From positions 62,001-126,000 of the forward strand of contig JBKBPL010000001.1 of NCBI GenBank assembly GCA_046293075.1: 64,000 nt of DNA. Reading direction: 5' to 3'. Below, one piece after another: positions 52,356 to 60,803 of the stretch (its first letter is position 1; every line of letters begins with the position of its first letter). Source of the DNA: Ga0077530 sp046293075 (GTDB lineage: Bacteria; Pseudomonadota; Alphaproteobacteria; Rhizobiales; Hyphomicrobiaceae). The notes beneath the pieces were generated by a model. The model had not been told where the DNA came from, ran no database searches, and was given only the letters and a program-made list of their open reading frames with translations. A program made the translations under genes and the position numbers.

Positions 52356-52871
52356 ATGCTGTTGCGCGTACTTTGGATATTGATCGGCTATCTCCTGGCC
52401 TGCACGGCCTTCTCGCTGGTCCTTGTCGCTTTTGTCTTTACGCCGGCCGAGTTCGCGAGCCTGCCGGTGGGCGCCGGGTCCGGGCGCCTCTCAATGGCCG
52501 GCTTTCAGCTGCTCGCAAGCTCCGTTCAGGTCGTAATCTTTGCCGCCCCACTGGCCCTTGTTGCGGCGGCCATGGCCGAGTGGCGGGGCATCGATGAGTG
52601 GATCTACTATGCCCTCGTCGCGCTCCTCATCGCCGGGGTTGGCTTCATGGCGCAGTACGTGAGCGAGCTGCAGGGTGCGCCGACCATCGTCAACAACTAT
52701 GCCTTCATTGCCTTCATGACAGGCGGCTTCGTGGCCGGGCTCGTGTACTGGCTGGTGGCTGGTCGACACGCGGGCGAGCGGCGGCGCGCGAGCGAGGCCG
52801 AGACGGCCGCCCATGCCGCTGCTGCCAAGGCTGCCGCCGCATCGAGGCGCACGGCCGGGCCGGTGACGTAG
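52356..52871 (+). CDS. Four-helix membrane protein of unknown function
   Basis: A 171-residue inner-membrane protein with four helices (about 4-28, 50-72, 83-100 and 115-137) and a charged, Ala-rich C-terminal tail (ERRRASEAETAAHAAAAKAAAASRRT). The acidic loop MAEWRGIDEWIYY links helices 2 and 3. I do not recognise a named family. The ATG at 52356 gives the first helix directly at the N-terminus. The next gene, a flavoprotein, starts 64 bases later on the same strand. Confidence 0.68.
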   Translation: MLLRVLWILIGYLLACTAFSLVLVAFVFTPAEFASLPVGAGSGRLSMAGFQLLASSVQVVIFAAPLALVAAAMAEWRGIDEWIYYALVALLIAGVGFMAQYVSELQGAPTIVNNYAFIAFMTGGFVAGLVYWLVAGRHAGERRRASEAETAAHAAAAKAAAASRRTAGPVT

Positions 52872-52935
52872 TCGAGCGGGCAGGCCGCTCCATCGGACGA
52901 TCCATCGGTCTATCGGTCGCGGCCGGGAAGCGTGC

Positions 52936-54216
52936 ATGCGGAACTTGCGGATAGGCATCGTCGGGGCCGGCACCGGGGGCCTTGCGGCAGCGGCCTTTCT
53001 CGCCCGCAACGGCCACCGCGTGCACCTGCTCGAGCGCTTTGCCGAGGCGCGCCCGGTCGGCGCCGGCCTGCTCCTTCAGCCGACAGGACTTGCCTGCCTG
53101 GCGCTGCTTGGCCTCGATGCGCGCGCGCGCGCACTCGGTGCCGTCATCCATGATCTCGCGGGGCATACCGTTGGCGGCCGGCGCGTGCTCGCCATGGACT
53201 ACCGGCGGCTGCAGCCACATCTCTTCGGGCTCGGCATCCATCGCGCCAGCCTCTTCGCTCTCCTGCACCACGAGGTGATGCGCCTTGAGGTGCCGATTAC
53301 AACCGGCGTCGAAGCCGTTCGCGTCGAGCGGCACGCGCGCCAACGCGCAGTCGTGATCGACCGGCTCGGCCGGCACCACGGCCCCTTTGACCTCATCGTC
53401 GATGCGAGCGGCATGCGCTCGCCGCTCCGGCAGGCGCTCGGTTGCCGCATCCGTGACCGCCCGTTCCCCTATGGCGCCATCTGGGCGGCGTTGCCGATCA
53501 CCGATGACTGGCCGCATCGCACGTCGCTCATGCAGCGCTACGACGGGGCAGCGGTCATGATCGGTGTGCTGCCGATCGGGCGCTTGCCGCATGATGCGAC
53601 CGAGCGCTGTGCCTTCTTCTGGAGCGTGCGCGTGGACCAGCGCGAGGCGTGGCTCGCGGCTGGCCTTAAGGCCTGGAAGTCGCGCGTTGTGTCGCTCTGG
53701 CCGGAGGTGGCGCCCATTCTTCACGGCTTGCGCGCGCCGAGCGACCTCTCATTCGTGTCGTACTCGGATGTGGTGGTCGAGCGGCCCTACTGCGCGCACC
53801 TGAGCCTCGCCGTGATCGGCGATGGCGCCCACGGCACGAGCCCACAGCTCGGCCAGGGTGCCAACTTGGCGCTCATCGATGCGCTGACGCTGGCGGCAGA
53901 GCTGGAGCGAGGAGATACGCTCGAAGCAGCACTTGGCGCGTTCCACGATTGCCGCCGCCGCCATGTCGCGTTCTATCAGCTCGCGAGCCGCTGGCTGACG
54001 CCGTTCTTCCAGTCGCATAGCCGCGCGCTGGGCCTCGTGCGCGATGTGACTTTCGGGCTCGCGTCGCAGGTCCCCTTTGCCGAGGGCCAGATGCTGCGCA
54101 CGCTCGCCGGCATCAAGACCGGCGCTTTCAGCACGCTCGATCCGGGTGACTGGAGCCCGCGCTATCAGACGAGATCGCGCCGGCTCAAGACCTTGCCGGC
54201 CTCGTCGAGCTCATAG
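52936..54216 (+). CDS. FAD-dependent monooxygenase of the PHBH/UbiH type
   Basis: A 426-residue flavoprotein. The ADP-binding motif GIVGAGTGGLAAAAFLARNGH is at the N-terminus, LIVDASGMRSPLR is the DG-like motif and IGDGAHGTSPQLGQGANLALIDA is the GD motif that contacts FAD. Aromatic-ring hydroxylation or oxidation of a related compound would be typical; the substrate is unknown. The ATG at 52936 is preceded by GGGAAG. Its last 52 bases lie opposite the end of gpmA, and the final residues (RRLKTLPASSSS) are not family-like. Confidence 0.85.
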   Translation: MRNLRIGIVGAGTGGLAAAAFLARNGHRVHLLERFAEARPVGAGLLLQPTGLACLALLGLDARARALGAVIHDLAGHTVGGRRVLAMDYRRLQPHLFGLGIHRASLFALLHHEVMRLEVPITTGVEAVRVERHARQRAVVIDRLGRHHGPFDLIVDASGMRSPLRQALGCRIRDRPFPYGAIWAALPITDDWPHRTSLMQRYDGAAVMIGVLPIGRLPHDATERCAFFWSVRVDQREAWLAAGLKAWKSRVVSLWPEVAPILHGLRAPSDLSFVSYSDVVVERPYCAHLSLAVIGDGAHGTSPQLGQGANLALIDALTLAAELERGDTLEAALGAFHDCRRRHVAFYQLASRWLTPFFQSHSRALGLVRDVTFGLASQVPFAEGQMLRTLAGIKTGAFSTLDPGDWSPRYQTRSRRLKTLPASSSS

Positions 54217-54782
54217 ACGATCGGCGCACCGGTCGCGAGCTCGCGCTTGACGATCTCCTCCCCGGAGAGGCCTTCAAGCTTCATGATGAGGGCGCGCAGC
54301 GAATTGCCGTGCGCAGCGATGAGCACCTTGCGGCTGCTTTTGAGCTTAGGCCAGATCTCGGCCTCGTAGTAGGGAAGCACGCGGCGAGCCGTATCCTTGA
54401 GGCTCTCGCCGCCGGGCGGGGGCACGTCGTAGCTGCGCCGCCAGATGTGCACCTGCTCCTCGCCCCAGCGCTTTCGTGCGTCATCCTTGTTGAGGCCGGA
54501 AAGATCGCCGTAGTCGCGCTCGTTGAGGCGCTGGTCCTTAATGGTCTCGAGGCCGGCCTGGCCGAGCTCGGCAAGGATCAGGTCGAGCGTGTGCTGGGCG
54601 CGGAGCAGCACGCTCGTATAGGCGATGTCGAAGCGCAGGCCCGCTTCCTTGAGCAGCCGGCCGGCGCGCTTGGCCTCCTCGACGCCCTTCTCTGTGAGGT
54701 CGGGGTCTTTCCAGCCGGTGAACAGATTGAGCTTGTTCCACTCGCTTTCGCCGTGGCGCACAAGGACGAGGAGGTGGGGCAT
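54165..54782 (-). CDS. gpmA: 2,3-bisphosphoglycerate-dependent phosphoglycerate mutase
   Basis: A 205-residue histidine phosphatase-superfamily enzyme interconverting 3- and 2-phosphoglycerate. The phosphorylated His10 is in VRHGESEWNKLNLFTGWKDPDLT, a signature of dPGM; the RLNERDYGDLSGLNKDDARKRWGEEQV and AAHGNSLRALIMKLEGLS segments confirm it. It is slightly shorter than E. coli GpmA (about 250) but normal for the alphaproteobacterial short form. It is downstream of dapB on the same strand, 60 bases away. Confidence 0.95.
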   Translation of the reverse strand: MPHLLVLVRHGESEWNKLNLFTGWKDPDLTEKGVEEAKRAGRLLKEAGLRFDIAYTSVLLRAQHTLDLILAELGQAGLETIKDQRLNERDYGDLSGLNKDDARKRWGEEQVHIWRRSYDVPPPGGESLKDTARRVLPYYEAEIWPKLKSSRKVLIAAHGNSLRALIMKLEGLSGEEIVKRELATGAPIVYELDEAGKVLSRRDLV

Positions 54783-54842
54783 GATGGCGGTCGGTTCCGA
54801 ATTGTTGGAGGCGTGGGTTGTTCTAAAGGTTCGACGCTGCTT

Positions 54843-55652
54843 TCAGATCCCGAGCACGTCGGCCATGGTGAAGAGGCCCGGCCCTTTTCCGGGGCCCCAT
54901 AATGCAGCCTTGACGGCGCCGCGGGCGAATATGCCGCGGTCGGTCGCGATGTGGCTCAGGACGATGCGCTCGCCCTCGGCGGCGAAAATGACGCTGTGCT
55001 CGCCCACCACATTGCCGCCGCGGAGCGTCGCGAAGCCGATGTCGCCGCGCTTCCTCGGACCGGTGTGGCCGTCCCGCGAGCGCACGCTTGACGCGGCAAG
55101 ATCGACGCCGCGGCCCTCGGCCGCGGCCTGCCCAAGCATCAATGCGGTGCCCGACGGGGCATCGACCTTGTGCCGATGGTGCATCTCTAGCACCTCGATA
55201 TCGAAGTCGGCATCGAGTGCCTGCGCAACCTTGCGCGTCACCGCGACCAGCAGGTTGACACCAAGGCTCATGTTGCCGGCTTTGATGATGGTGGCGTGGC
55301 GGGCGGCGGCCTTGATCGCCGCCTCGTGCTCGGCGGTGAGGCCGGTCGTACCAAGCACATGCACAATGCGGGCATTGGCGGCGAGACCTGCGAGCTCGAC
55401 GCTCACCTCAGGCGCCGTGAAATCCAGGATGCCATCGACCTTGGCGACGACGTCGAGCGGATCGTCCGTCACCTTTACCCCGATGGTGCTGACGCCGGCG
55501 AGCTCGCCGGCATCCTTGCCGATCGCCTCCGAGCCCGGACGCTCGATCGCGCCGGCAATTACGGCGTCGCCGGCGGTCGCGTGCACGGCGCGGATCAGCT
55601 CGCGCCCCATGCGGCCCGCGGCCCCCATCACGGCCAGCTTCATCGCGCTCAT
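54843..55652 (-). CDS. dapB: 4-hydroxy-tetrahydrodipicolinate reductase
   Basis: A 269-residue NAD(P)H-dependent enzyme of lysine and diaminopimelate synthesis. The nucleotide motif VMGAAGRMGRELIRAV is N-terminal; EVLEMHHRHKVDAPSGTALMLGQA is the family active-site signature with the catalytic His-His/Lys. Length is standard. The ATG at 55650-55652 follows GAGGACGGG; an ATG three codons later is possible. It shares its strand with gpmA. The open frame far upstream of the start is not family-like. Confidence 0.95.
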   Translation of the reverse strand: MSAMKLAVMGAAGRMGRELIRAVHATAGDAVIAGAIERPGSEAIGKDAGELAGVSTIGVKVTDDPLDVVAKVDGILDFTAPEVSVELAGLAANARIVHVLGTTGLTAEHEAAIKAAARHATIIKAGNMSLGVNLLVAVTRKVAQALDADFDIEVLEMHHRHKVDAPSGTALMLGQAAAEGRGVDLAASSVRSRDGHTGPRKRGDIGFATLRGGNVVGEHSVIFAAEGERIVLSHIATDRGIFARGAVKAALWGPGKGPGLFTMADVLGI

Positions 55653-56085
55653 TGGACCCGTCCTCGTTGAAATGGCTGAGGCCCTATAGCACCGCGCCGC
55701 GCCCGCGTGGAAGGGCCGGTGCTCAGCCGCCCGCTCGGCAGCGCCGGGCATGGGCCGCGGCAAATGGACGGCGCCCGTACGGGCCGGCGCAGTTGCGGAT
55801 GGCGCGACCGGCGCCGGGGCTGCCATCGATCTCCATATGGACCGTACGCGCATGAACGGTCGCGACGTGGCAGACGAGGCGGGCGTGACTCTCATTGGGT
55901 GCGCAGAACCCCGCGGTCGAACGCAGCCAGGGGTGACCTCCGCCGCAGACGTGAGGCGGGCGCGATGCGCGTCCGTTGTGCCGTTCCGGCGGCTACTTGA
56001 TGGCGAGCCCGATGGCTGAAACACTGCAGCGGCATCCGTCAACGAACGGGTGCCGACAGACGAGAACGACATAGGGAGGAGTGTG
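55653..56085. other. 433-base region divergent between dapB and the peptide-type binding-protein gene
   Basis: No gene is supported here, although GC-rich frames stay open by chance. It probably contains the promoters of the two divergent genes. I found no clear operator, riboswitch or inverted repeat. A GGGAGGA Shine-Dalgarno closes it at 56074-56080. Confidence 0.5.
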
Positions 56086-57684
56086 ATGAGAAACCGCGTG
56101 AACCGCGGTGCGGCCGCACTTGGCGTTGCGGCGTGCCTGATGGCTCCGATGGCCGCCGTGGCGCAGAAGTCCGGTGGCATCCTCAGGACCTACAACAGCT
56201 CGAACCCGCCGAGCGCCTCGATCATCGAGGAAGCGACGATCGCGACGGTGTTCGCCTTCTCGCCGATATTCAACAACCTCGTCATCTACGACCAGGCCGA
56301 GCCGATCAACCGCCCGGAGGTCATACGTCCCGAGCTGGCGGAGAGCTGGGCCTGGGATGCCGCCAATACGCGCCTGACAATGAAGCTGCGCCAGGGCGTG
56401 AAGTGGCACGATGGCAAGCCGTTCACGTCGAGCGACGTCAAGTGCACCTGGGATCGCATTCTCGGCAAGGATACCGACACCTTCCGCAAGAACCCGCGCA
56501 AGCTGTGGTGGCAGGTCATCAAGGACATCGAGACCAAGGGCGATCACGAGGTTACGTTCGTCCTGGAGCGCCCGCAGGCTGCCTTCCTGAGCCTGCTCGC
56601 CTCCAACATGTCGCCGGTCTATCCGTGCCATGTGCCGACCCGCGACATGCGCACGAGGCCGATCGGGACCGGCCCCTTCAAGTTCGTTGCCTTCGAGGCC
56701 AACAACGTCATCCGCCTGGAGCGCAACAAGGAGTACTGGCGGGAGGGGCGCCCGTATCTCGACGGCATCGATATTCGCATCATCGGGAACCGCTCGACGC
56801 GCCTCCTTGCCTTCTCGGCCAATGAGTTCGACATCACGTTCGTGGCCGACGTGACGGCACCTCTGGTCGGCGACGTGATGAGCCGTTCCCCACAGGCGAC
56901 CTGCCAGCTCGTGCCGACCGGCGTGAGCACGAACCTGCTTGTCAATCGCGAGAAGCCCCCCTTCGACAATCCCAAGCTTCGCGAGGCCATGACGCTGGCG
57001 CTCGATCGCGACGCCATGGTCAAGATCGTCACGGCAGGCAAGGCGAGCATCTCGGGCGCGATGATGGCCGAGCCCGAAGGCAACTGGGGCATGCCGCCAG
57101 CGAGACTCGCACAGTTCCCGCAGTACGCCGGCACGGGCGAGGCGCGGCGCGAGAAGGCGCGCGCGATCATGAAGGAGCTCGGCTACGGCCCCGAGAAAAG
57201 GCTGAAAGTCAAGGTCGGGACGCGCGACTTCCAGGCGTTCAAGGACCCGGCCGTGCTGCTGGTCGACCAGCTCAACCAGATCTACTTCGATGCCGAACTC
57301 GAGATCATCGAGTCGACGCTTTACTATGGCCGGGTTGCACGTGGGGATTACGCCGTGGTGCTCAACCTGACCGGGGCAGGGGTCGACGACCCGGACGTGA
57401 CCATGGTCGAAGGATACTCGTGTAAATCCGAGCGCAACTACACCAAGTACTGCAACGCGGAGGTCGACGCACTGATCGACGCCCAGTCGCGCGAGATCGA
57501 TGCCGCCAAGCGCAAGGAGCTGGTCTGGCGGATCGAGAAGATCCTCATCGAGGATGCGGCCCGCCCGATCATCTTCCATGGCTATGCAGGCACCTGCTGG
57601 CACCCGCATCTGAAGGGCCATGTGCTGCACCGGAACTCGATCTACAACAACTGGCGCTTCGAGAACGTGTGGCTCGACAAATAG
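56086..57684 (+). CDS. Family 5 (peptide/nickel-type) ABC substrate-binding protein, orphan
   Basis: A 532-residue periplasmic protein with a signal peptide (GAAALGVAACLMAPMAAVAQ, cleavage near 27). SBP_bac_5 features: VIRPELAESWAWDAANTRLTMKLRQGVKWHDGKPFTSSDVKCTWDRIL, then RNKEYWREGRPYLDGIDIRII and REAMTLALDRDAMVKIV. It would bind a peptide or similar solute. No permease or ATPase genes lie next to it, so it must work with a transporter encoded elsewhere. The ATG at 56086 follows GGGAGGA six bases upstream. Confidence 0.9.
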   Translation: MRNRVNRGAAALGVAACLMAPMAAVAQKSGGILRTYNSSNPPSASIIEEATIATVFAFSPIFNNLVIYDQAEPINRPEVIRPELAESWAWDAANTRLTMKLRQGVKWHDGKPFTSSDVKCTWDRILGKDTDTFRKNPRKLWWQVIKDIETKGDHEVTFVLERPQAAFLSLLASNMSPVYPCHVPTRDMRTRPIGTGPFKFVAFEANNVIRLERNKEYWREGRPYLDGIDIRIIGNRSTRLLAFSANEFDITFVADVTAPLVGDVMSRSPQATCQLVPTGVSTNLLVNREKPPFDNPKLREAMTLALDRDAMVKIVTAGKASISGAMMAEPEGNWGMPPARLAQFPQYAGTGEARREKARAIMKELGYGPEKRLKVKVGTRDFQAFKDPAVLLVDQLNQIYFDAELEIIESTLYYGRVARGDYAVVLNLTGAGVDDPDVTMVEGYSCKSERNYTKYCNAEVDALIDAQSREIDAAKRKELVWRIEKILIEDAARPIIFHGYAGTCWHPHLKGHVLHRNSIYNNWRFENVWLDK

Positions 57685-57703
57685 TCGCCGGGCCGGCGTC
57701 GCA

Positions 57704-57734
57704 GCGCGCAGCGGAACGGTCAGCCGCTGCGCGC
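57704..57734. terminator. Bidirectional terminator overlapping the ppa stop
   Basis: GCGCGCAGCGG at 57704-57714 pairs perfectly along 11 bp with CCGCTGCGCGC at 57724-57734 across a 9-base loop, followed on the plus strand by CCTTT. The right arm encodes the last residues of Ppa, and its stop codon lies in the loop. Confidence 0.65.
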
Positions 57735-58250
57735 CCTTTCGATCGCCTCGCGGATCAGCCGTCGCGCCTCGTCGGCATCGCCCCAGTGGTGGATCTTCAC
57801 CCACTTGCCGGGTTCGAGGTCCTTGTAGTGCTCGAAGAAGTGCTGGATCTGCTGAACCGTGATCTCCGGCAGATCGCTGTAGGTGCGCACGCGCTCGTAA
57901 CGACGCGTCAGCTTCACCGACGGCACCGCGATCACCTTCTCGTCACCGCCGGCATCATCCTCCATCACAAGCACGCCGACGGGCCGGCAGTTGATGACCG
58001 CGCCGGGCACGATGGCGCGCGTGTTGCACACCAGCACGTCGATCGGATCGCCGTCCGCTGAGAGTGTATGCGGCACGAATCCGTAGTTCCCCGGATAACG
58101 CATGGGCGTGTACAGGAAGCGGTCGACGAAGAGCGTGCCCGAGGCCTTGTCCATCTCGTATTTGATCGGCTCGCCGCCGACCGGCACTTCGACGATGACG
58201 TTGATGTCCTCGGGCGGGTTGTTGCCTGTCGGCACGGCATCGAGGCGCAT
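57720..58250 (-). CDS. ppa: Inorganic pyrophosphatase
   Basis: A 176-residue family I soluble pyrophosphatase. The signature DGDPIDVLV, the KYEMDKASGTLFVDRF segment and EHYKDLEPGKWVKI are conserved, including the acidic Mg ligands. It hydrolyses PPi and drives biosynthesis. The start ATG is at 58248-58250; it starts 5 bases after the flavin monooxygenase gene stops, so the two are co-transcribed together with the CHCC zinc-finger gene. Confidence 0.96.
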   Translation of the reverse strand: MRLDAVPTGNNPPEDINVIVEVPVGGEPIKYEMDKASGTLFVDRFLYTPMRYPGNYGFVPHTLSADGDPIDVLVCNTRAIVPGAVINCRPVGVLVMEDDAGGDEKVIAVPSVKLTRRYERVRTYSDLPEITVQQIQHFFEHYKDLEPGKWVKIHHWGDADEARRLIREAIERARSG

Positions 58251-58255
58251 AGCGG

Positions 58256-59464
58256 TCAGTCTCCATTGATCAAGCCGCCAGTCTGCACGGGCGGCCGCCA
58301 GCCATAGACCCAGTCGTAGCGCGCCATGAGGCGCGCCGAGGGCACGGTCGCCAGCGCCAGGTTCCGTGCCAGTGCGGCGGGGCCGGCGAGGTGAAAGATG
58401 CGGCCGTTCTGACGCGACGTTGCAACGATCGCATTGACGCGGGGCTGGCGCGCGGTTGCGTAGGCCCTCAGCGCACCGGCTGGATCCTGAGGGCGCGTGG
58501 CCAGCGCATCGGCGAGCACGACGGCGTCCTCGAGGGCCATCACGCCACCCTGGGCGAGAAACGGCAGCACGGGGTGGGCGGCATCACCAGCGAGCGCGAT
58601 GCGGCCCTTGGCAAGACGCGCGAGCGGGTCGGCCACGACAAGCGCCCAGCGGCGCCATTCCGTTGCCGTCGCGAGGACCTCACGCAAGAGGGGCGCGAAG
58701 CCGGCAAGGTGGGGGGCGAGCGCCGCCCAGTCGTTGGGTGCAGCCCAGTCGTCGGTCATGCGGTCATCGGGCACGATGGCCACGACAGCGATCTGTGCAC
58801 CGCCCTGAACGGGATAATGCACGACGTGGGCGCCCGGGGCGAGCCAGACGCCCACGGCAGACGGCTTCCCGAGCGGCGCGGCGGCGTCCGGCGAGAGCAA
58901 TGTGCGCGAGGCCGCCTTGCCCGAGAAGCGGAGCTTCAGGTTGGCCGCCAGTTCTGCGCGGACGCGCGAGCGGACGCCATCGGCGCCAACCAGCACCGGA
59001 CCCACCACGGTGGTGCCGTCCGCAGTCCGCGCGCGCACGTGGTCGCTGTGGTCGGCCACATCCAAGATCGCAAAGCCGGTCCGGACGGTGATCTCAGGTG
59101 TCGCGTGCACGCGCGTCAGCAGCGCGGCCTGCAGGTCCCGGCGGTGAACGACCCAATAGGGTGCGCCGTGGCGCTCCTCGATCCAGGCGCCGAGCGGCAT
59201 TCGCGCAAGGATGCGGCCGCTGGCGCCCTGACGGACGGTAATTTCCTCAGGCTGACCCGCATGGGCTGCAAGGTGTGGCGCGACACCGAGCTCTGAGAGC
59301 ACGCGCACGCCGTTGGGGCCGATCTGGATGCCGGCGCCGGCTTCGGAGAAGCGTTCGCGCTGCTCGAGAACGTGTGATCGGATGCCGCGCTGCGCCAGCG
59401 CCAGCGCCGTCGCAAGCCCGGCGATGCCGCCGCCAGCGATCAGTACGGGCTCAGCGTGTGCCAT
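58256..59464 (-). CDS. FAD-dependent aromatic hydroxylase, salicylate/3-hydroxybenzoate type
   Basis: A 402-residue flavoprotein. It has the motifs LIAGGGIAGLATALALAQRG, VLVGADGVRSRVRAEL and IALAGDAAHPVLPFLAQGGVMALEDA, which match salicylate 1-hydroxylase and 3-hydroxybenzoate 6-hydroxylase. It probably hydroxylates an aromatic acid with NADH. The start at 59464 places the first motif at the N-terminus. It follows the CHCC protein gene by 9 bases and precedes ppa by 5. A catabolic enzyme between two housekeeping genes is unusual but seen in some alphaproteobacteria. Confidence 0.9.
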   Translation of the reverse strand: MAHAEPVLIAGGGIAGLATALALAQRGIRSHVLEQRERFSEAGAGIQIGPNGVRVLSELGVAPHLAAHAGQPEEITVRQGASGRILARMPLGAWIEERHGAPYWVVHRRDLQAALLTRVHATPEITVRTGFAILDVADHSDHVRARTADGTTVVGPVLVGADGVRSRVRAELAANLKLRFSGKAASRTLLSPDAAAPLGKPSAVGVWLAPGAHVVHYPVQGGAQIAVVAIVPDDRMTDDWAAPNDWAALAPHLAGFAPLLREVLATATEWRRWALVVADPLARLAKGRIALAGDAAHPVLPFLAQGGVMALEDAVVLADALATRPQDPAGALRAYATARQPRVNAIVATSRQNGRIFHLAGPAALARNLALATVPSARLMARYDWVYGWRPPVQTGGLINGD

Positions 59465-59473
59465 GCGGGGCGC

Positions 59474-59725
59474 TCAAACCCCCTCCGCCTCCGCGTCGAC
59501 CAGGCAGCCTTTCGGCTCCGATTCGCTGGCGCCGAGCCGCGGGTCATAGACGTAGAGCGTCGAGCAGTAGGGACAGAGGATTTGGGTATCCGCGCCCATA
59601 TCGAGATATACATGGGGATGGTCATAGGGCGGGCGCGCGCCCATGCACTTGAATTCCTTGGCGCCGATGTAGATTTTCTCGACGCCGAGGTCATTGGCGA
59701 AATGCGGCACGACACTCGCGGCCAT
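59474..59725 (-). CDS. CHCC-type zinc-finger protein (NDUFS6-like)
   Basis: An 83-residue protein matching the zf-CHCC fold: Cys27, then His36 in HPHVYLDMG, then Cys51 and Cys54 (CPYCSTLYVYD). In mitochondria the relative NDUFS6 is a complex I subunit, and alphaproteobacterial homologues are associated with complex I. Here no nuo gene is adjacent. The ATG at 59723-59725 gives the usual short N-terminus. It is the first gene of the operon with the monooxygenase and ppa. Confidence 0.88.
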   Translation of the reverse strand: MAASVVPHFANDLGVEKIYIGAKEFKCMGARPPYDHPHVYLDMGADTQILCPYCSTLYVYDPRLGASESEPKGCLVDAEAEGV

Positions 59726-59857
59726 CGGCTTGTTCCTTGGTCTCTGGCGCGCCGCGCGGCGTGCCTGCGGATGAAGCGGGCGCACCATAGCGGCTCACCT
59801 CTCCAAATGGTAGGGGAGCCTGAGGCGCAGGAGCCGAAATGTCCGACTGGAAGGTCC

Positions 59858-60622
59858 ATGGCGACGTTCATTCACGATGGCCTCGAGATCGCCTATCTCG
59901 ATGAGGGGCCCCGCGGCCCGGAGGCCGATCCGATCCTGCTCATTCACGGGTTCGCGTCGAACAAGACGGTCAACTGGGTCGAGCCGGGCTGGGTCCGGAC
60001 GCTCGTCGGCGACGGCCGCCGGGTCATCGCCATCGACAACCGCGGTCACGGCGAGAGCGCGAAGCTCTACGATCCGGCTTCTTATGCGGCGCCAGCCATG
60101 GCCGAGGATGCGCGCGCCCTCCTCGATCATCTCGGGATCGCCCGGGCGGACGTCATGGGGTATTCCATGGGCGCCCGCATCACGGCGTTCCTGGCCATGG
60201 CGCATCCGGACCGCGTCCGCTCCGCGATCTTCGGCGGGCTTGGCATAAACATGGTCCGCCCGATGGCCGGGACCGGTCCCATCGCGCACGCGCTCGAAGT
60301 GCCGACCATCGACGATGTGGCGAACCAGACCGCCCGCACGTTCCGCGCCTTCGCCGAGCAAACACGCAGCGATCTCAAGGCCTTGGCGGCCTGCATCCGC
60401 GGCGCGAGGGATCCGATCCGGCCGGAGGCATTGGCAAATCTGAGATGCCCCGTCCTGGTGGCCGTCGGCAGCGAGGACGTGATCGGCGGTTCGGCGGAAG
60501 AGCTTGCCGCCATCATCCCCGGCGCCGAGGCGCTGGTGATCGAGAGGCGCGATCATATGAAAGCGGTCGGCGACCGGCGCTACAAGGAGGGTGTGCTCGC
60601 GTTCCTGAAGCGCCGGCCCTAG
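59858..60622 (+). CDS. Alpha/beta-fold hydrolase
   Basis: A 254-residue hydrolase. The oxyanion segment LLIHGFASNK, nucleophile elbow MGYSMGARIT (Ser), the acid-bearing VAVGSEDVIGG and the C-terminal RRDHMKAV (His) form a full triad. This is a small esterase or lactonase-like enzyme; no substrate can be inferred. The ATG at 59858 is supported by TGGAAGG in the leader. It is divergent from the CHCC zinc-finger gene. Confidence 0.87.
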   Translation: MATFIHDGLEIAYLDEGPRGPEADPILLIHGFASNKTVNWVEPGWVRTLVGDGRRVIAIDNRGHGESAKLYDPASYAAPAMAEDARALLDHLGIARADVMGYSMGARITAFLAMAHPDRVRSAIFGGLGINMVRPMAGTGPIAHALEVPTIDDVANQTARTFRAFAEQTRSDLKALAACIRGARDPIRPEALANLRCPVLVAVGSEDVIGGSAEELAAIIPGAEALVIERRDHMKAVGDRRYKEGVLAFLKRRP

Positions 60623-60803
60623 GGCCGCGTGGCGTCAACGGACATTACCAGCCGAATTTCCGCCACCTTGGTCGCGCAATTCTTGAGTAAGCGGCCTGTA
60701 TTTTTGCCAGTGATTCCGGGGGTGGCCGCAGGCATGCGAAGGGGGAAAGAGGTGAACGCGTCGGGTTTCGGGACCGGGCGCTGGACGCCGTGACGGATCG
60801 AGC

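Noticed and set aside
55993..57804. Long minus-strand open frame opposite the orphan binding-protein gene
   Set aside because: Composition is typical of antisense GC-rich sequence and the plus strand carries the signal peptide and family motifs.
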